Source: Gammaproteobacteria bacterium (GTDB taxonomy: Bacteria; Pseudomonadota; Gammaproteobacteria; Pseudomonadales; Pseudohongiellaceae). Taken from it: DNA of 64,000 bases. The notes below the pieces were generated by a model. That model saw nothing but the letters and a program-made list of their open reading frames with translations, searched no databases and was not told the DNA's origin. The stretch is from the NCBI GenBank assembly GCA_002706685.1, contig PALV01000020.1:242623-306622 (forward strand), given 5' to 3'. This document shows positions 17,614-26,681 of this stretch, piece after piece. The position numbers and the translations under genes were made by a program. How positions within the stretch are numbered: the first letter of the stretch is position 1; each line of letters opens with the position of its first letter.

Positions 17614-19077
17614 CTAGATCCCCGTGCCCATCGCAGTCACCCGCAGCACTTCTTCAAGACTGGTTTCGCCAGCCAGTATTCGCTGCCTTCCGTGCTCGGA
17701 CAAGGCAGGACTGGCCGCCCGTACGTGGGCTTCCAGGGCTGGCTCTCCAGCCTGATCGTGAATCAGTCGGCGCATGGTGGCGTCCACCTCCAGCACCTCG
17801 TAAAGGCCGGTCCGGCCGCGATAACCGGTGTGGTTGCACTGATCACAGCCGGCGGCTCGCCATACCTGCGTCCCTTCCGTAAATCCGAAACGCTGCTGCT
17901 CCGCCGCATCGGTAGCGACCGGTTGTTTGCAGTCCTTACATAAACGTCGAACAAGACGCTGCGCCAGCACCAGTTGCAGACTGGACGCCAGCAGGAAGGG
18001 CTCGATGCCCATATCCTGAAGTCTGGTTACGGCACCCACCGCCGTGTTTGTATGCAGTGTCGACAACACCAGATGTCCGGTCAACGATGCCTGCACGGCA
18101 ATCGCCGCAGTTTCCTGGTCACGGATTTCACCCACCATCACCACGTCGGGATCCTGCCGTAGAATCGCACGCAGGCCGCGGGCAAAACTCATATCCACTT
18201 TGGTATTGACCTGTGTCTGGCCAATGCCGGGCAGCACGTATTCGACCGGATCTTCAATCGTCAGGATATTGCGCTCGCGACTGTTGATATGCTGCAGGCC
18301 TGCGTAGAGCGTTGTGGTTTTACCGGAGCCCGTTGGTCCGGTGACCAGAATGATACCGTGTGGTTTAGCCAGTGCACTGGCAAACAGCGCATGAATGGGT
18401 GCCGGCATCTGCAGCTGTTCCAGCTTTAGCTGGCCGGCAGCCTGATCCAGCAGGCGAAGCACGACGCGCTCTCCAAACGCAGATGGAATGGTGGACAGGC
18501 GAATATCCACTGCGTGACCCGCCAGCCTGACGCTGATGCGTCCATCCTGAGGCAGTCGCTTTTCGGCAATGTCCAGGCGCGCCATTACCTTGAGACGTGA
18601 GACCAGCACGGGGCCCAACTCAGAGCGCGGCGCCAGCACATCGCGCAGAACACCATCCACGCGGAAGCGGATTGCGACGCGCTGCTCGAAGGGTTCGATA
18701 TGTACATCTGACGCCTGCTCGCGAACAGCCTGGGAAAGCACGGCGTTGATCAATCTGATCACCGGGGCATTGTCGGCATCGGACAACAGATCGCTGTTGC
18801 CTGGGATATCATCAACCAGGGCCGTCAGATCGATATCACCGCCCAGCTCATCAGCCGCGCGCTGGGCGTCATCTGCCCCACTTTGATAAAGCGCGGTCAG
18901 CCGCTGCTGAAATTCGTTTGCTGATATCACGACCGGCGTGAAACCATGACCCATGATACGACGCAGTTCCAGCAGCACATTCAGCGCAGGCTCACCCCGA
19001 CAGATCACTTCTCCGTCATCAAGCAGCACACCTTTGCCGTTGGCAAAATCATAGGGCAGAACATAGTGCTGGTTCAC
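17614..19077 (-). CDS. gspE: Type II secretion ATPase E
   Basis: Cytoplasmic hexameric ATPase that powers pseudopilus assembly. The 487 residues contain an N-terminal domain, an Asp box region (DVHIEPFEQRVAIRFRVDG), Walker A (GPTGSGKTT), a His-box/Walker B stretch (DPDVVMVGEIRDQETA) and the zinc-binding tetracysteine (CKDC and CDQC) that marks GspE. It overlaps gspD by four bases. Confidence 0.96.
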   Translation of the reverse strand: MNQHYVLPYDFANGKGVLLDDGEVICRGEPALNVLLELRRIMGHGFTPVVISANEFQQRLTALYQSGADDAQRAADELGGDIDLTALVDDIPGNSDLLSDADNAPVIRLINAVLSQAVREQASDVHIEPFEQRVAIRFRVDGVLRDVLAPRSELGPVLVSRLKVMARLDIAEKRLPQDGRISVRLAGHAVDIRLSTIPSAFGERVVLRLLDQAAGQLKLEQLQMPAPIHALFASALAKPHGIILVTGPTGSGKTTTLYAGLQHINSRERNILTIEDPVEYVLPGIGQTQVNTKVDMSFARGLRAILRQDPDVVMVGEIRDQETAAIAVQASLTGHLVLSTLHTNTAVGAVTRLQDMGIEPFLLASSLQLVLAQRLVRRLCKDCKQPVATDAAEQQRFGFTEGTQVWRAAGCDQCNHTGYRGRTGLYEVLEVDATMRRLIHDQAGEPALEAHVRAASPALSEHGRQRILAGETSLEEVLRVTAMGTGI

Positions 19078-21113
19078 GGCTGATCTTCCTGCGCCCCAGC
19101 ATCAGGGGCGTCCAGCAGCGTCTCCCAGGCAGGCAGCAATGGCATTTGTGAGTCGCCAAAAATACCACCATGGACAGGCTGTTGCAGAAGCTGTTGATTA
19201 CGGATGTGTTCGTATTTTTCAGCGGTGGCGCCGCGCAGGGCGTTGTCATCGCGCAGGATAGTCGGTCGTATGAATACCAGCAGATTGGTTTTCTGTACCG
19301 AACTGGAGGTGGAACGGAACAGTCGGCCCAGGCCTGGCACGCTGCCAAGTACCGGCACACGACTTTCACTCTGAACCACATTGTCGCGAATCAGGCCGCC
19401 CAGCACGACGGTCTCACCATCTGCTACCGTCACACGAGTTTCAATTTTGCGTTCGTTGGTGATCAGGTCCACCGCACCTGCTTTCTGGGAAATGCTGGAG
19501 ATTTCCTGAGCGATATCCAGTGCGACTTTGTCACCACGATTGACATGTGGCGTGACTCGCAAGGTGGTACCCACATTCTGTCGGGTAATGGTCTGGAACG
19601 GATTCTGAACATTACCGCTGTTGCCCGTGCTGGTGTAGGAGCCCGTGATGAACGGCACACTTTCACCAACAGTAATCAGTGCTTCGGTGTTATCCGTGGT
19701 CAGGATATTTGGCGTAGACAGAATGTTGGCGCCGGAGTTGGCCTGTAACAGATCTATCAGTGCCAATAGGTCGGTGCTGCCGCCGAGGCGACCGATACCA
19801 ATGGTCTGACCGGCCGCACTGGCCAGACCGGCCGCCAGGTTTTGCAGGCCTTCCTCGCGGTCTTCATTGAGTGCGCCATCGGCTATGAGTCCAAGTCGCT
19901 GCAGATTGGCGCCGGGCTCAAAACTGCCGGCAAAGGCGCCACTTTCGTCCCTGAACAGCCACTGGATGCCAAGGTTCTGCCCCACATCATCATTGATCTC
20001 GACGATAATAGCCTCGACCAGAACCTGGGCGCGCTGGATGTCCAGTCGCTGCACAACATCCATCAGAGAATCGATGATGTCCATGTCTGCAGTAATGATG
20101 ACCGCGTTATTGTCAGGGTCAGCTTCAACACTGGCTCGGCGCGCCCCATCGGCGGCTGCTCCTTCGGTGACACCCTGCCCCGGCGCCGCACCACCCAGTT
20201 GAAAGGTGTTGCGTATCACTGAGGTCAGCACCTCAGCGACTCGCTCGGCGCTTGCGTATTCCAGATAGACAACACGAGTGTTGCCGGTCTGCTCACGCGG
20301 CTTATCAAGCAGGGTAATGAGTTCCCGGATGGTGTCCCGCTGTCGTTTGCCACCTGTCACCAGCACTGAGTTCGTGCGTGTATCTGCATTGATCTGCAGC
20401 CGCGAGGTGACCGGCTCCTGATCAGCGGCCACCTGGTCTTCGTTCATTTCGCGAAGCAGGGCAACAATGTCGCTGGCCTGCGCAAACTGCAGGCTGACGA
20501 CTTCGGTTTCCGGCACTGAAGACTGATCAATGCGATCCAGAATCTGTCGAATACGCTGCACATTGGCAACCGTGTCGACCAGAATGATCATATTTCCATC
20601 GGGGTAGGCAGACATCTGCCCGTTGCTTTGCGACACCAGTGGACGCAGCACTGGCAGCACCTGATTAACAGACACATTGTCGAGCTGGATGGCCTCGGTG
20701 ACATAGCGACTGCTGTCGTTGCTGTCGTAACTCGAGAATGGCAGCGGCGCCGAGCGCACTTCCTGCGACGGTACGATGCTGACCATATTGTCGCCGGTTT
20801 CCACGGCGGTAAACCCGGTGATGTCCAGGGCTCTCAGAAAGATACGGTAGTAGTCCTGAGCGTTGACAGGCGAGCTGCTGATAACGGTTATCTCGCCGCG
20901 CACGCGCGGATCCAGAATCATCGTTTTCCCGGTCACATCCTGAACAGCCCGAATAACCTCGAGAATGTCACTGTTACGAAAATTTGGCGTCCACATGGCT
21001 TCCTGGGCAATGGCTGTCACGGATGACAATGCCAGCATGAATGACAGGCACAAAGGAGCCATCCAGTCAGGCTGGATCTTGCGGATAAGCAGATTGGCAG
21101 GATTCGCTTTCAT
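19074..21113 (-). CDS. gspD: Type II secretion secretin D
   Basis: Outer-membrane secretin forming the multimeric exit channel. The 679 residues have a signal peptide (cut near AIAQ), an N0 domain (MWTPNFRNSDILEVIRAVQD), N1-N3 repeats to about residue 330 and the secretin core (VLVEAIIVEINDDVG, VPFITGSY, LRVTPHVNRGDKVALDI, ETVVLGGLIRD, VPVLGSVPGLGRLF). About 60 residues follow the core and could be the pilotin-binding S-domain, but no pilotin gene is in the window. Thirteen bases after gspC. Confidence 0.97.
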   Translation of the reverse strand: MKANPANLLIRKIQPDWMAPLCLSFMLALSSVTAIAQEAMWTPNFRNSDILEVIRAVQDVTGKTMILDPRVRGEITVISSSPVNAQDYYRIFLRALDITGFTAVETGDNMVSIVPSQEVRSAPLPFSSYDSNDSSRYVTEAIQLDNVSVNQVLPVLRPLVSQSNGQMSAYPDGNMIILVDTVANVQRIRQILDRIDQSSVPETEVVSLQFAQASDIVALLREMNEDQVAADQEPVTSRLQINADTRTNSVLVTGGKRQRDTIRELITLLDKPREQTGNTRVVYLEYASAERVAEVLTSVIRNTFQLGGAAPGQGVTEGAAADGARRASVEADPDNNAVIITADMDIIDSLMDVVQRLDIQRAQVLVEAIIVEINDDVGQNLGIQWLFRDESGAFAGSFEPGANLQRLGLIADGALNEDREEGLQNLAAGLASAAGQTIGIGRLGGSTDLLALIDLLQANSGANILSTPNILTTDNTEALITVGESVPFITGSYTSTGNSGNVQNPFQTITRQNVGTTLRVTPHVNRGDKVALDIAQEISSISQKAGAVDLITNERKIETRVTVADGETVVLGGLIRDNVVQSESRVPVLGSVPGLGRLFRSTSSSVQKTNLLVFIRPTILRDDNALRGATAEKYEHIRNQQLLQQPVHGGIFGDSQMPLLPAWETLLDAPDAGAQEDQP

Positions 21114-21126
21114 TAACTATCTCATA

Positions 21127-22008
21127 TCACGGCAGGCCAAGCGTGGCCCTGTTCAGATTGACAGTCTGCAAGGTGCCGTCGCGTGACACCTGCAGCTGTA
21201 CCGTTTGTGATTGCTGCAGCTGACCCAGCAGGGATTGCAGCTGACCAAGGTCATTGATGGACGTACCATCGACGGCAGTAATGATGTCGCCGATTGCCAG
21301 ACCGGCATTTGACAGAAGATCGGCGCGACTGCCATGACGGATGCGCAGACCAGCAACTCCTTCCAGATTGACCATTTGCAACCGCATGACGCGAGCCAAC
21401 TCTGCTGCCTGGTCCATGCCGGACACTGGTTCCGTCGTGTCCTCACTCACGGAGCTCGACTGGGCAGTCGTAACTGGTGCAACTGCTGAAGTCGACCCAT
21501 TGACTGCAGCAGGATCATAAAGCCGAAGTCGCTCTATCCGACCATTGTTGTTCAGGGTGACATGATCACTGAAGATCTGCTCTAGAGTCACACCGGCCGA
21601 GGTGCCCTCTAGCGCGTCGCCAGGCCGATAAACCTGTTGCTGGTCACCACTGGCAATGATGGCTCGGGATGAGGACGGCTCAGTGCTTAGTACGGCTCCG
21701 CGTAACACAAGCTGTAAGCGAGTGTCATCGGCAGTAGCAGTTTCACTGACCATGTTTGAAGCAGACAGTCCCCTGGCTTCCGTCAATGTGAATGCCTGGG
21801 CTATGCGGGCAAGATCTACAGAACGGGACTGAGTCGCAACATTATCGGCGCGCGTTACCGACGGCGGCGCAATACCTTCCGCGGCATCGGGAACCAGCAA
21901 CCAGAACAGTCTCGCCAGCGAGTATCCGGACCAGATCAGCACTGCCAGAGTCAGCAGTACTGCAAGTCCGGACACCCACAGGCGGGTTTGCGCAAGTTTG
22001 TTCAGCAT
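21127..22008 (-). CDS. gspC: Type II secretion protein C
   Basis: Inner-membrane protein that couples the platform to the secretin and takes part in substrate choice. From ATG 22008 (preceded by CGGAG) it has 293 residues: one membrane segment (WVSGLAVLLTLAVLIWSGYSLARLFW), an HR domain (TRLQLVLRGAVLSTEPSSSR to VTLEQIFSDHVTLNNNGRIE) and a C-terminal PDZ domain (AGLRIRHGSRADLLSNAG and on). A longer start at 22071 would run into the upstream receptor gene. The gap to the receptor stop is only 16 bases, so gspC is very probably in the same transcript. Confidence 0.93.
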   Translation of the reverse strand: MLNKLAQTRLWVSGLAVLLTLAVLIWSGYSLARLFWLLVPDAAEGIAPPSVTRADNVATQSRSVDLARIAQAFTLTEARGLSASNMVSETATADDTRLQLVLRGAVLSTEPSSSRAIIASGDQQQVYRPGDALEGTSAGVTLEQIFSDHVTLNNNGRIERLRLYDPAAVNGSTSAVAPVTTAQSSSVSEDTTEPVSGMDQAAELARVMRLQMVNLEGVAGLRIRHGSRADLLSNAGLAIGDIITAVDGTSINDLGQLQSLLGQLQQSQTVQLQVSRDGTLQTVNLNRATLGLP

Positions 22009-22024
22009 CGTCTCCGAATAAACC

Positions 22025-24700
22025 TTACAGTTTCCACTGCAGGTCAAGACGCAAACGCGAACCGGTAGCAACGTCGATGATTTTTACATCATCCTGATAG
22101 AATTCGCGGTTTTCGTCGAGCAGGTTCTGCGCACGCAATCTGACAGTAATGCGGTCTGTCGGAAAATAAGAGTACGTCAGGTCCAGTGAGTGGAACGGAT
22201 TTTCAAACGCATCTGGTGACTCATTACGGCCACCGAAGAAGACCCGCTCACCAAACACGTTGTACAGCAATGACGCGGCGTGTCTGCCGTTGTCAGAGTC
22301 GAAGCCCAATTGCGTGTTGACCACATATTCCGAGTGGCCAGTCAAACGACGGTCCAGGCTGGTCTGCGAGCTGGAAGCGTCAAATGTCAGCTCGGAATCG
22401 CTGAGCACCAGATTGCCACTGACAAAGAAGCCGCGGCCGATGTTCTTCAGGCCTTCAAACTCCACACCGTAGATCTCGCCAGCCTCTGCGTTGTCAAAGC
22501 TCAGCAAACGCGCGTCCTGTGGACCTGGTCGTTCAACTCGCTCGATCGGACTGGAGATATCCTTGTAGAACAGTGAAACCGTCAGGTTGTCACCGTTATC
22601 AAAGAACATTTCGGTGCGCAGGTCAAAATGATCAATGTCCGAGAAACTCAGGTTCGGGTTGCCTTGAACACGGTCATTCAACTCGGGGTCAATGAACTGA
22701 ATGTCTGCGTACTCTCGCAGGTCAGGACGGACAACCGTCTTGCCATAGCCGAGTCGTACCTGGAAATTATCTGTACCAAACAGGCCATCCTGCATATAGG
22801 TCAGTGCTACAGACGGATAGAAATCATCATCCCGCAGCAGCGCATTGCTATCTGGCTGGTTAATATCTTCGATTACTTCATTGAGGAAGTCGCCAGAGTA
22901 GTCAAGCAGGTTCAATGGAATCACGCCGCGGGAGAAATCTTCCCAACGCACACCCGCCGTCATCCGCCAGTTGTCCATAAAGTAAGAGTCCACCATACCG
23001 AAGGCAGCGATTTTGCTTTCACCGGCAACGTAACTCTCGGTACCAAAGTTGGAACCCATGTTCAGGAAGAAGCCATTATCCAGATCCGCCAGGTTATCAT
23101 CGCTGAAAACCTGCGATGGCAGTCCTTCGCGACCTGTCGGGCCCATCACGATGTTGGCAGTATAGCCGTAGTACTCACGAGCTTTTTCGCTGTAGTTGTA
23201 GCCACCAGAAACGGTGCCATTTGTGAAACCAAGGTCAAAATGTGCATCAGCCTGATAACCCCAGCTTTCTACACTGTCTTCCAGTTCAAGGAAGGCAAAC
23301 TGAGCCGACGAGCCAGTGTTGACCTGGGTTGAAATCAGCTGCTGTGAACCAGGGTCGAGAATATTGGTCGACTGTACCGAGCTTGAATTAGGCACATTGG
23401 TGCTGGCCTGGGCGTCTGAGTAGAACCAGCGCAGATCAACTCCGTTTACGAAGCTGAACAGACTGCGCATTGGCAGACGTTCGAGGTCGTAGGCTTCCAG
23501 GGAATGCTCTCCTACAACCTGGTTAACGAACAATTCGCGCTGTTCGAGACGCGACACATTAGTCTTGCGCTGGCGACCACTGGCCTGCTGGAAATCGGGG
23601 TTGAAGCCCAGCACTATGGACGCCTGATCTTCATCATCCTGCAACAGGTAGGTGTTGGTGGAAATGGTATGCCGGTCCTGATACGACAGACTCAGGTTCA
23701 GTGCAGCAGTCAGACTGTCATTTGTGAATGTTCGCTGAATATTGCGGAAGGTTTCATCCGGGTTGCTGAAGCTCTGCTCGAACTGATCGGAGTTGCTCTG
23801 GCTAGTACCAATTGCGCCGTTGGCGAGTACACCAAATGTCAGATCATTGTTGATATCAAATGCATTGCCCAGCGTCACGGACGCATTGGTATCCGGATCC
23901 AGGGACGTTGTGCTTTCGATATCAACATCGCGGTTAATTGAGCGCAGCAGTTCGCGGTTGATGCGAATGCCTTCAAGCCGTTGTGCTTCCGTCGGCGTAC
24001 CAACACCTGGATACTCAAATCGCGTGATATTGGAAGGACTGATATCGCCCTGATAAGTATTCAGCGCATTCATGATGCCTTCTGGCAGGTCACCCTGGTC
24101 GCCCAGGTTGCGCAAGCCGTCACCGCTGTTTTCGGTGTTCCAGCCTGCACCCACCGACACATCGAATACCAGGTCATCCGGGGTGCCACGAGTACGAATA
24201 TCAACGTTGCCGCCACCGAAGGCTGCCGGCTGGTCTGATGAATAGGCCTTGTGAACTTTCACTGACTCCAGAATCGAGGCAGGAATGTAGTCCAGCGGAA
24301 TCACGTTGCGGCTCAGCTCAGGTGAAGGAATTTCTGCACCGTTCAGTGTTGCGCTGGAGTAGCGCTCACCCAGACCACGCACATAAATGAACTTGCCGTC
24401 CACCAGCGACAGACCAGTCACGCGGCGCAGCGCCATGGCCACATCGGAATCACCCGCACGTGAGATTTGCTCGACGCCGACCACTTCGGCAGCGAAAGGC
24501 TGTTCCACCCGCTCCATGATGATGGAGCGCGCCGCATCGCGCAGGCGTCCCATGACCATGATTTCTTCCACCTGGGGTGCCGGGACCTGGGCAGCCTGTC
24601 CAGCCTCTTCCTGCGCCAGGACCTTACCTGAAACGGTTGCTGCACCTGACATTACGACTGCAATCGCACACGTCAGTTTGCGTGGTTGCCAGTTCATCAT
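22025..24700 (-). CDS. TonB-dependent outer-membrane receptor, first part of the T2SS operon
   Basis: A 22-stranded barrel receptor that would import a ligand using TonB energy. The start used has AAAGG eight bases upstream; ATG 24706 and GTG 24709 are alternatives. The protein (891 residues) has a signal peptide ending VLAQ, a TonB-box-like EEIMVMG, a plug domain (AALRRVTG-type core, YVRGLGERYSSATLNGAEIPSPE, VHKAYSSDQPAAFGGGNVDIRT) and a barrel with NLVLSDSELTF and GRHAASLLYNVFGERV near the end. No N-terminal STN domain is present, so no FecA-type sigma signalling is expected. The ligand is unknown. It sits between a beta-helix lipoprotein and gspC on one strand. Confidence 0.93.
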   Translation of the reverse strand: MMNWQPRKLTCAIAVVMSGAATVSGKVLAQEEAGQAAQVPAPQVEEIMVMGRLRDAARSIIMERVEQPFAAEVVGVEQISRAGDSDVAMALRRVTGLSLVDGKFIYVRGLGERYSSATLNGAEIPSPELSRNVIPLDYIPASILESVKVHKAYSSDQPAAFGGGNVDIRTRGTPDDLVFDVSVGAGWNTENSGDGLRNLGDQGDLPEGIMNALNTYQGDISPSNITRFEYPGVGTPTEAQRLEGIRINRELLRSINRDVDIESTTSLDPDTNASVTLGNAFDINNDLTFGVLANGAIGTSQSNSDQFEQSFSNPDETFRNIQRTFTNDSLTAALNLSLSYQDRHTISTNTYLLQDDEDQASIVLGFNPDFQQASGRQRKTNVSRLEQRELFVNQVVGEHSLEAYDLERLPMRSLFSFVNGVDLRWFYSDAQASTNVPNSSSVQSTNILDPGSQQLISTQVNTGSSAQFAFLELEDSVESWGYQADAHFDLGFTNGTVSGGYNYSEKAREYYGYTANIVMGPTGREGLPSQVFSDDNLADLDNGFFLNMGSNFGTESYVAGESKIAAFGMVDSYFMDNWRMTAGVRWEDFSRGVIPLNLLDYSGDFLNEVIEDINQPDSNALLRDDDFYPSVALTYMQDGLFGTDNFQVRLGYGKTVVRPDLREYADIQFIDPELNDRVQGNPNLSFSDIDHFDLRTEMFFDNGDNLTVSLFYKDISSPIERVERPGPQDARLLSFDNAEAGEIYGVEFEGLKNIGRGFFVSGNLVLSDSELTFDASSSQTSLDRRLTGHSEYVVNTQLGFDSDNGRHAASLLYNVFGERVFFGGRNESPDAFENPFHSLDLTYSYFPTDRITVRLRAQNLLDENREFYQDDVKIIDVATGSRLRLDLQWKL

Positions 24701-24738
24701 ATTCATCACCTTTACGTTAATCTATGCCTTTCTGGAAA

Positions 24739-24775
24739 CCCGAACGGGGATAAGTCCTGTTCGGCCTCATCCCCG
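24739..24775 (-). promoter_or_regulatory. Intercistronic hairpin between lipoprotein and receptor genes
   Basis: Two mutually exclusive stems can form: CGGGGAT with ATCCCCG (24745-24751/24769-24775) and CCGAAC with GTTCGG (24740-24745/24759-24764). There is no T-run. It could allow partial termination or protect the upstream mRNA, giving more lipoprotein than receptor. Confidence 0.35.
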
Positions 24776-24804
24776 CTCTGGGCTGCGCTTGATTGCGCTG
24801 ACTG

Positions 24805-26454
24805 TTACAGGCCGGTTGTCCAGCCAGATACCCAGTCGTCACCCTCTTTCACAGCACCGATGAAGTCGACAGACTCAAAGAATGAGCTGCTGCCAGAACC
24901 ACCCAGAGCTGGCGCTGCGTCAGCGCTGAAGTTATCCTGCAGACGTGTCACATCGAACACAGTCACATTGATCGCCGCACCGTTGGCATCAGTCATGCTG
25001 GGAGCAGTGACATAAGCTGTCGGGTTGGACGGGCTCAGACCAGTGATCACCGTAGCCGGCAGATTGGCTGCCGCATCAACGACGGCGTTGCCATTGCTGG
25101 TCCACCAGTTGCGCAGGTCCAGACCGGCACTTGAAGACACTTTCAGTGACTCAGTACAGGCGATCACGTTGCCACTGGCAGCACTGATACCACTGTTGAT
25201 ACCAGCGATTGTCTGTGAGCTCTCAACTTCGAAACACTCGTTGCTGGCCATGCCGCTGGCATTGGAAGTAACGATGGAGTTGTACTGTTCAAAGTAGCTG
25301 CCTTCACGGTACAGCGGGCCTTCTGCATCACCCTTGGAGGAAGGCGCAGTACCTGCGTTGGTATCAACGTTTGAGGTGATACAGGTCATGTTGGAAACAC
25401 GGCCCTTGGTGTAAGGAGCGATGTTGTCTGGCTGTGAGTCGCCGGTGTTGTCGGCTTCGATACAGCGGTTGGAGCCAGAAGTCTGAACGATCAGCGCGAA
25501 CTGAATGTCACCTACCCAACCCTCGGAGTAGTCGATGGAATCGTCACCTACGTTGACTGCCACGACGTTCTTCAGGTCAACTGCACCGCCGAACATTTCG
25601 AAACCGTCGTCGAGCGTGGTGTAAGTCTGTACATACTCAATAGTTGTTCCAGAACCTACTGCGTTCAGGGTCAGACCATTCAGCTCGTCACCATCAACCA
25701 CCTCAAAGCCAGCGTGACGAATCTGCACGTAGCGCAACAGACCGGAGCTTTCTGAGTTGTTGTTACCACCGTATGTAGCTGGACGACCTTCTGAGGTCAC
25801 GTGACAGTTGTGCGGGTTGCTGCTTGTCGCCTGACGATCAGCATCGGTACACTTGTTGGTCAGACCATTACCATTGATCTGAACGCCGCCCCACAGGCCA
25901 CGGTCAGACTGAGTAGCCTGGTTGTCGCGCAGGTCACGGACCGCACTGAAAATAATCGGCTTGTTACGCGTGCCATCGGCAACGATTCGCGAACCGCGAG
26001 CGACTCTGACGTAGTCTTCCGCGTTAAAGAAGGCAATCTTGGCGCCGGCGCCAATTGTCAGGGTTGCACCCTCGCCATCCTGAGGAATACGGACGCCCTG
26101 CGCTGCAGAGTTGGCGTTAACATCGCGGCCAACGAACAGGCTGTCTTCAAAAATGTGCAGGCCGTCATTTGGCAACTCATTGATGACCAGGTCGGTGGTC
26201 AGAGGACGTGTGTCGCTGACAAAAGTGTTAGAGTAAGTGCAGTTACCACCACTGAACGCTCCCTGTACTGCCTGCCCGGAAACGGTGTAGCTGGCACATG
26301 GGTTGGTAGTACCGCCACCTGTGTCGCCACCAGTGTTAGTGGTGTTGTTGGAGTTTGAAACAGTTGTGGAAGGAGCCAGTGTGACACCACCACCGTCGCA
26401 TGCTGCGACTGCTGCGGCCAATACACTGACACCAAAGATTGTTTTAATATTCAT
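24805..26454 (-). CDS. Beta-helix lipoprotein, first gene of the TonB receptor/T2SS operon
   Basis: A 549-residue lipoprotein of unknown activity. The signal MNIKTIFGVSVLAAAVAAC lipidates Cys19, and Asp follows at +2. In E. coli this keeps lipoproteins from the Lol route, and it is found in the T2SS-exported surface lipoprotein PulA. A low-complexity Thr/Asn/Gly linker (about 30-52) leads to a right-handed beta-helix-like body: GLWGGVQINGNG, LRYVQIRHAGFEV, IEYVQTYTTLDDGFEMFGG, LKNVVAVNVGDDSIDYSEG. The end, FFESVDFIGAVKEGDDWVSGW, matches a terminus common in such proteins. Seven or so Cys residues in the body suggest disulfides. Given its position it is the best candidate T2SS substrate, a relative of Caulobacter ElpS by analogy. 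A possible alternative is a purely periplasmic partner of the receptor. Confidence 0.8.
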   Translation of the reverse strand: MNIKTIFGVSVLAAAVAACDGGGVTLAPSTTVSNSNNTTNTGGDTGGGTTNPCASYTVSGQAVQGAFSGGNCTYSNTFVSDTRPLTTDLVINELPNDGLHIFEDSLFVGRDVNANSAAQGVRIPQDGEGATLTIGAGAKIAFFNAEDYVRVARGSRIVADGTRNKPIIFSAVRDLRDNQATQSDRGLWGGVQINGNGLTNKCTDADRQATSSNPHNCHVTSEGRPATYGGNNNSESSGLLRYVQIRHAGFEVVDGDELNGLTLNAVGSGTTIEYVQTYTTLDDGFEMFGGAVDLKNVVAVNVGDDSIDYSEGWVGDIQFALIVQTSGSNRCIEADNTGDSQPDNIAPYTKGRVSNMTCITSNVDTNAGTAPSSKGDAEGPLYREGSYFEQYNSIVTSNASGMASNECFEVESSQTIAGINSGISAASGNVIACTESLKVSSSAGLDLRNWWTSNGNAVVDAAANLPATVITGLSPSNPTAYVTAPSMTDANGAAINVTVFDVTRLQDNFSADAAPALGGSGSSSFFESVDFIGAVKEGDDWVSGWTTGL

Positions 26455-26620
26455 ACCTTAGCTCTCTCCGGGATGGAATCAAGAATCCTGAATGGCCGTA
26501 TACTGAACGAGTTGTTTGTCAGAACTGTGACAGCTCTCGAAAAATTTCCGGCTCCCGGTATCAGCCCTCAGACTGACGCTTTATTGATGCCTATCAATGA
26601 TTTGTGTTTCGCTTTGAGGG

Positions 26621-26626
26621 ATAGTA
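26621..26626 (-). promoter_or_regulatory. Candidate -10 element for the lipoprotein/T2SS operon
   Basis: TACTAT on the minus strand, 13 bases beyond the PhoB box. PhoB-activated promoters lack a good -35 and place the -10 about 10-13 bases after the box. The resulting leader would be about 160 bases. Confidence 0.4.
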
Positions 26627-26639
26627 ATGACACTGTTAC

Positions 26640-26657
26640 ATGACAGAATCATGACAA
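26640..26657 (-). promoter_or_regulatory. PhoB box directed at the lipoprotein-TonB receptor-T2SS operon
   Basis: On the minus strand the sequence is TTGTCAT GATT CTGTCAT: two 7-bp direct repeats with a 4-bp spacer, against the consensus CTGTCAT-n4-CTGTCAT. A third TGTCAT half follows 13 bases on (minus-strand ATGACA complement at 26627-26632). The direction of the repeats points to the leftward operon, whose first gene starts 186 bases away, not to the rightward persulfide dioxygenase gene. Confidence 0.7.
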
Positions 26658-26681
26658 TTTGGTAAATAACAGGAAGGCAGC

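Noticed and set aside
10551..22008. Type IV pilus assembly rather than type II secretion
   Set aside because: GspC, GspK, GspL, GspM and GspN are all present and GspE has the T2SS-type zinc motif; no pilT, pilQ or pilin genes occur.
22628..23332. Plus-strand frame of 234 codons inside the TonB receptor gene
   Set aside because: Antisense to a well-supported barrel sequence with no recognisable family.
22025..26454. SusC/SusD-type pair
   Set aside because: The lipoprotein is a beta-helix, not a TPR-rich SusD fold, and the receptor lacks the SusC N-terminal extension.
26640..26657. PhoB activation of the persulfide dioxygenase gene
   Set aside because: In the rightward direction the repeats are inverted (ATGACAG), which is the wrong orientation for activating that gene.
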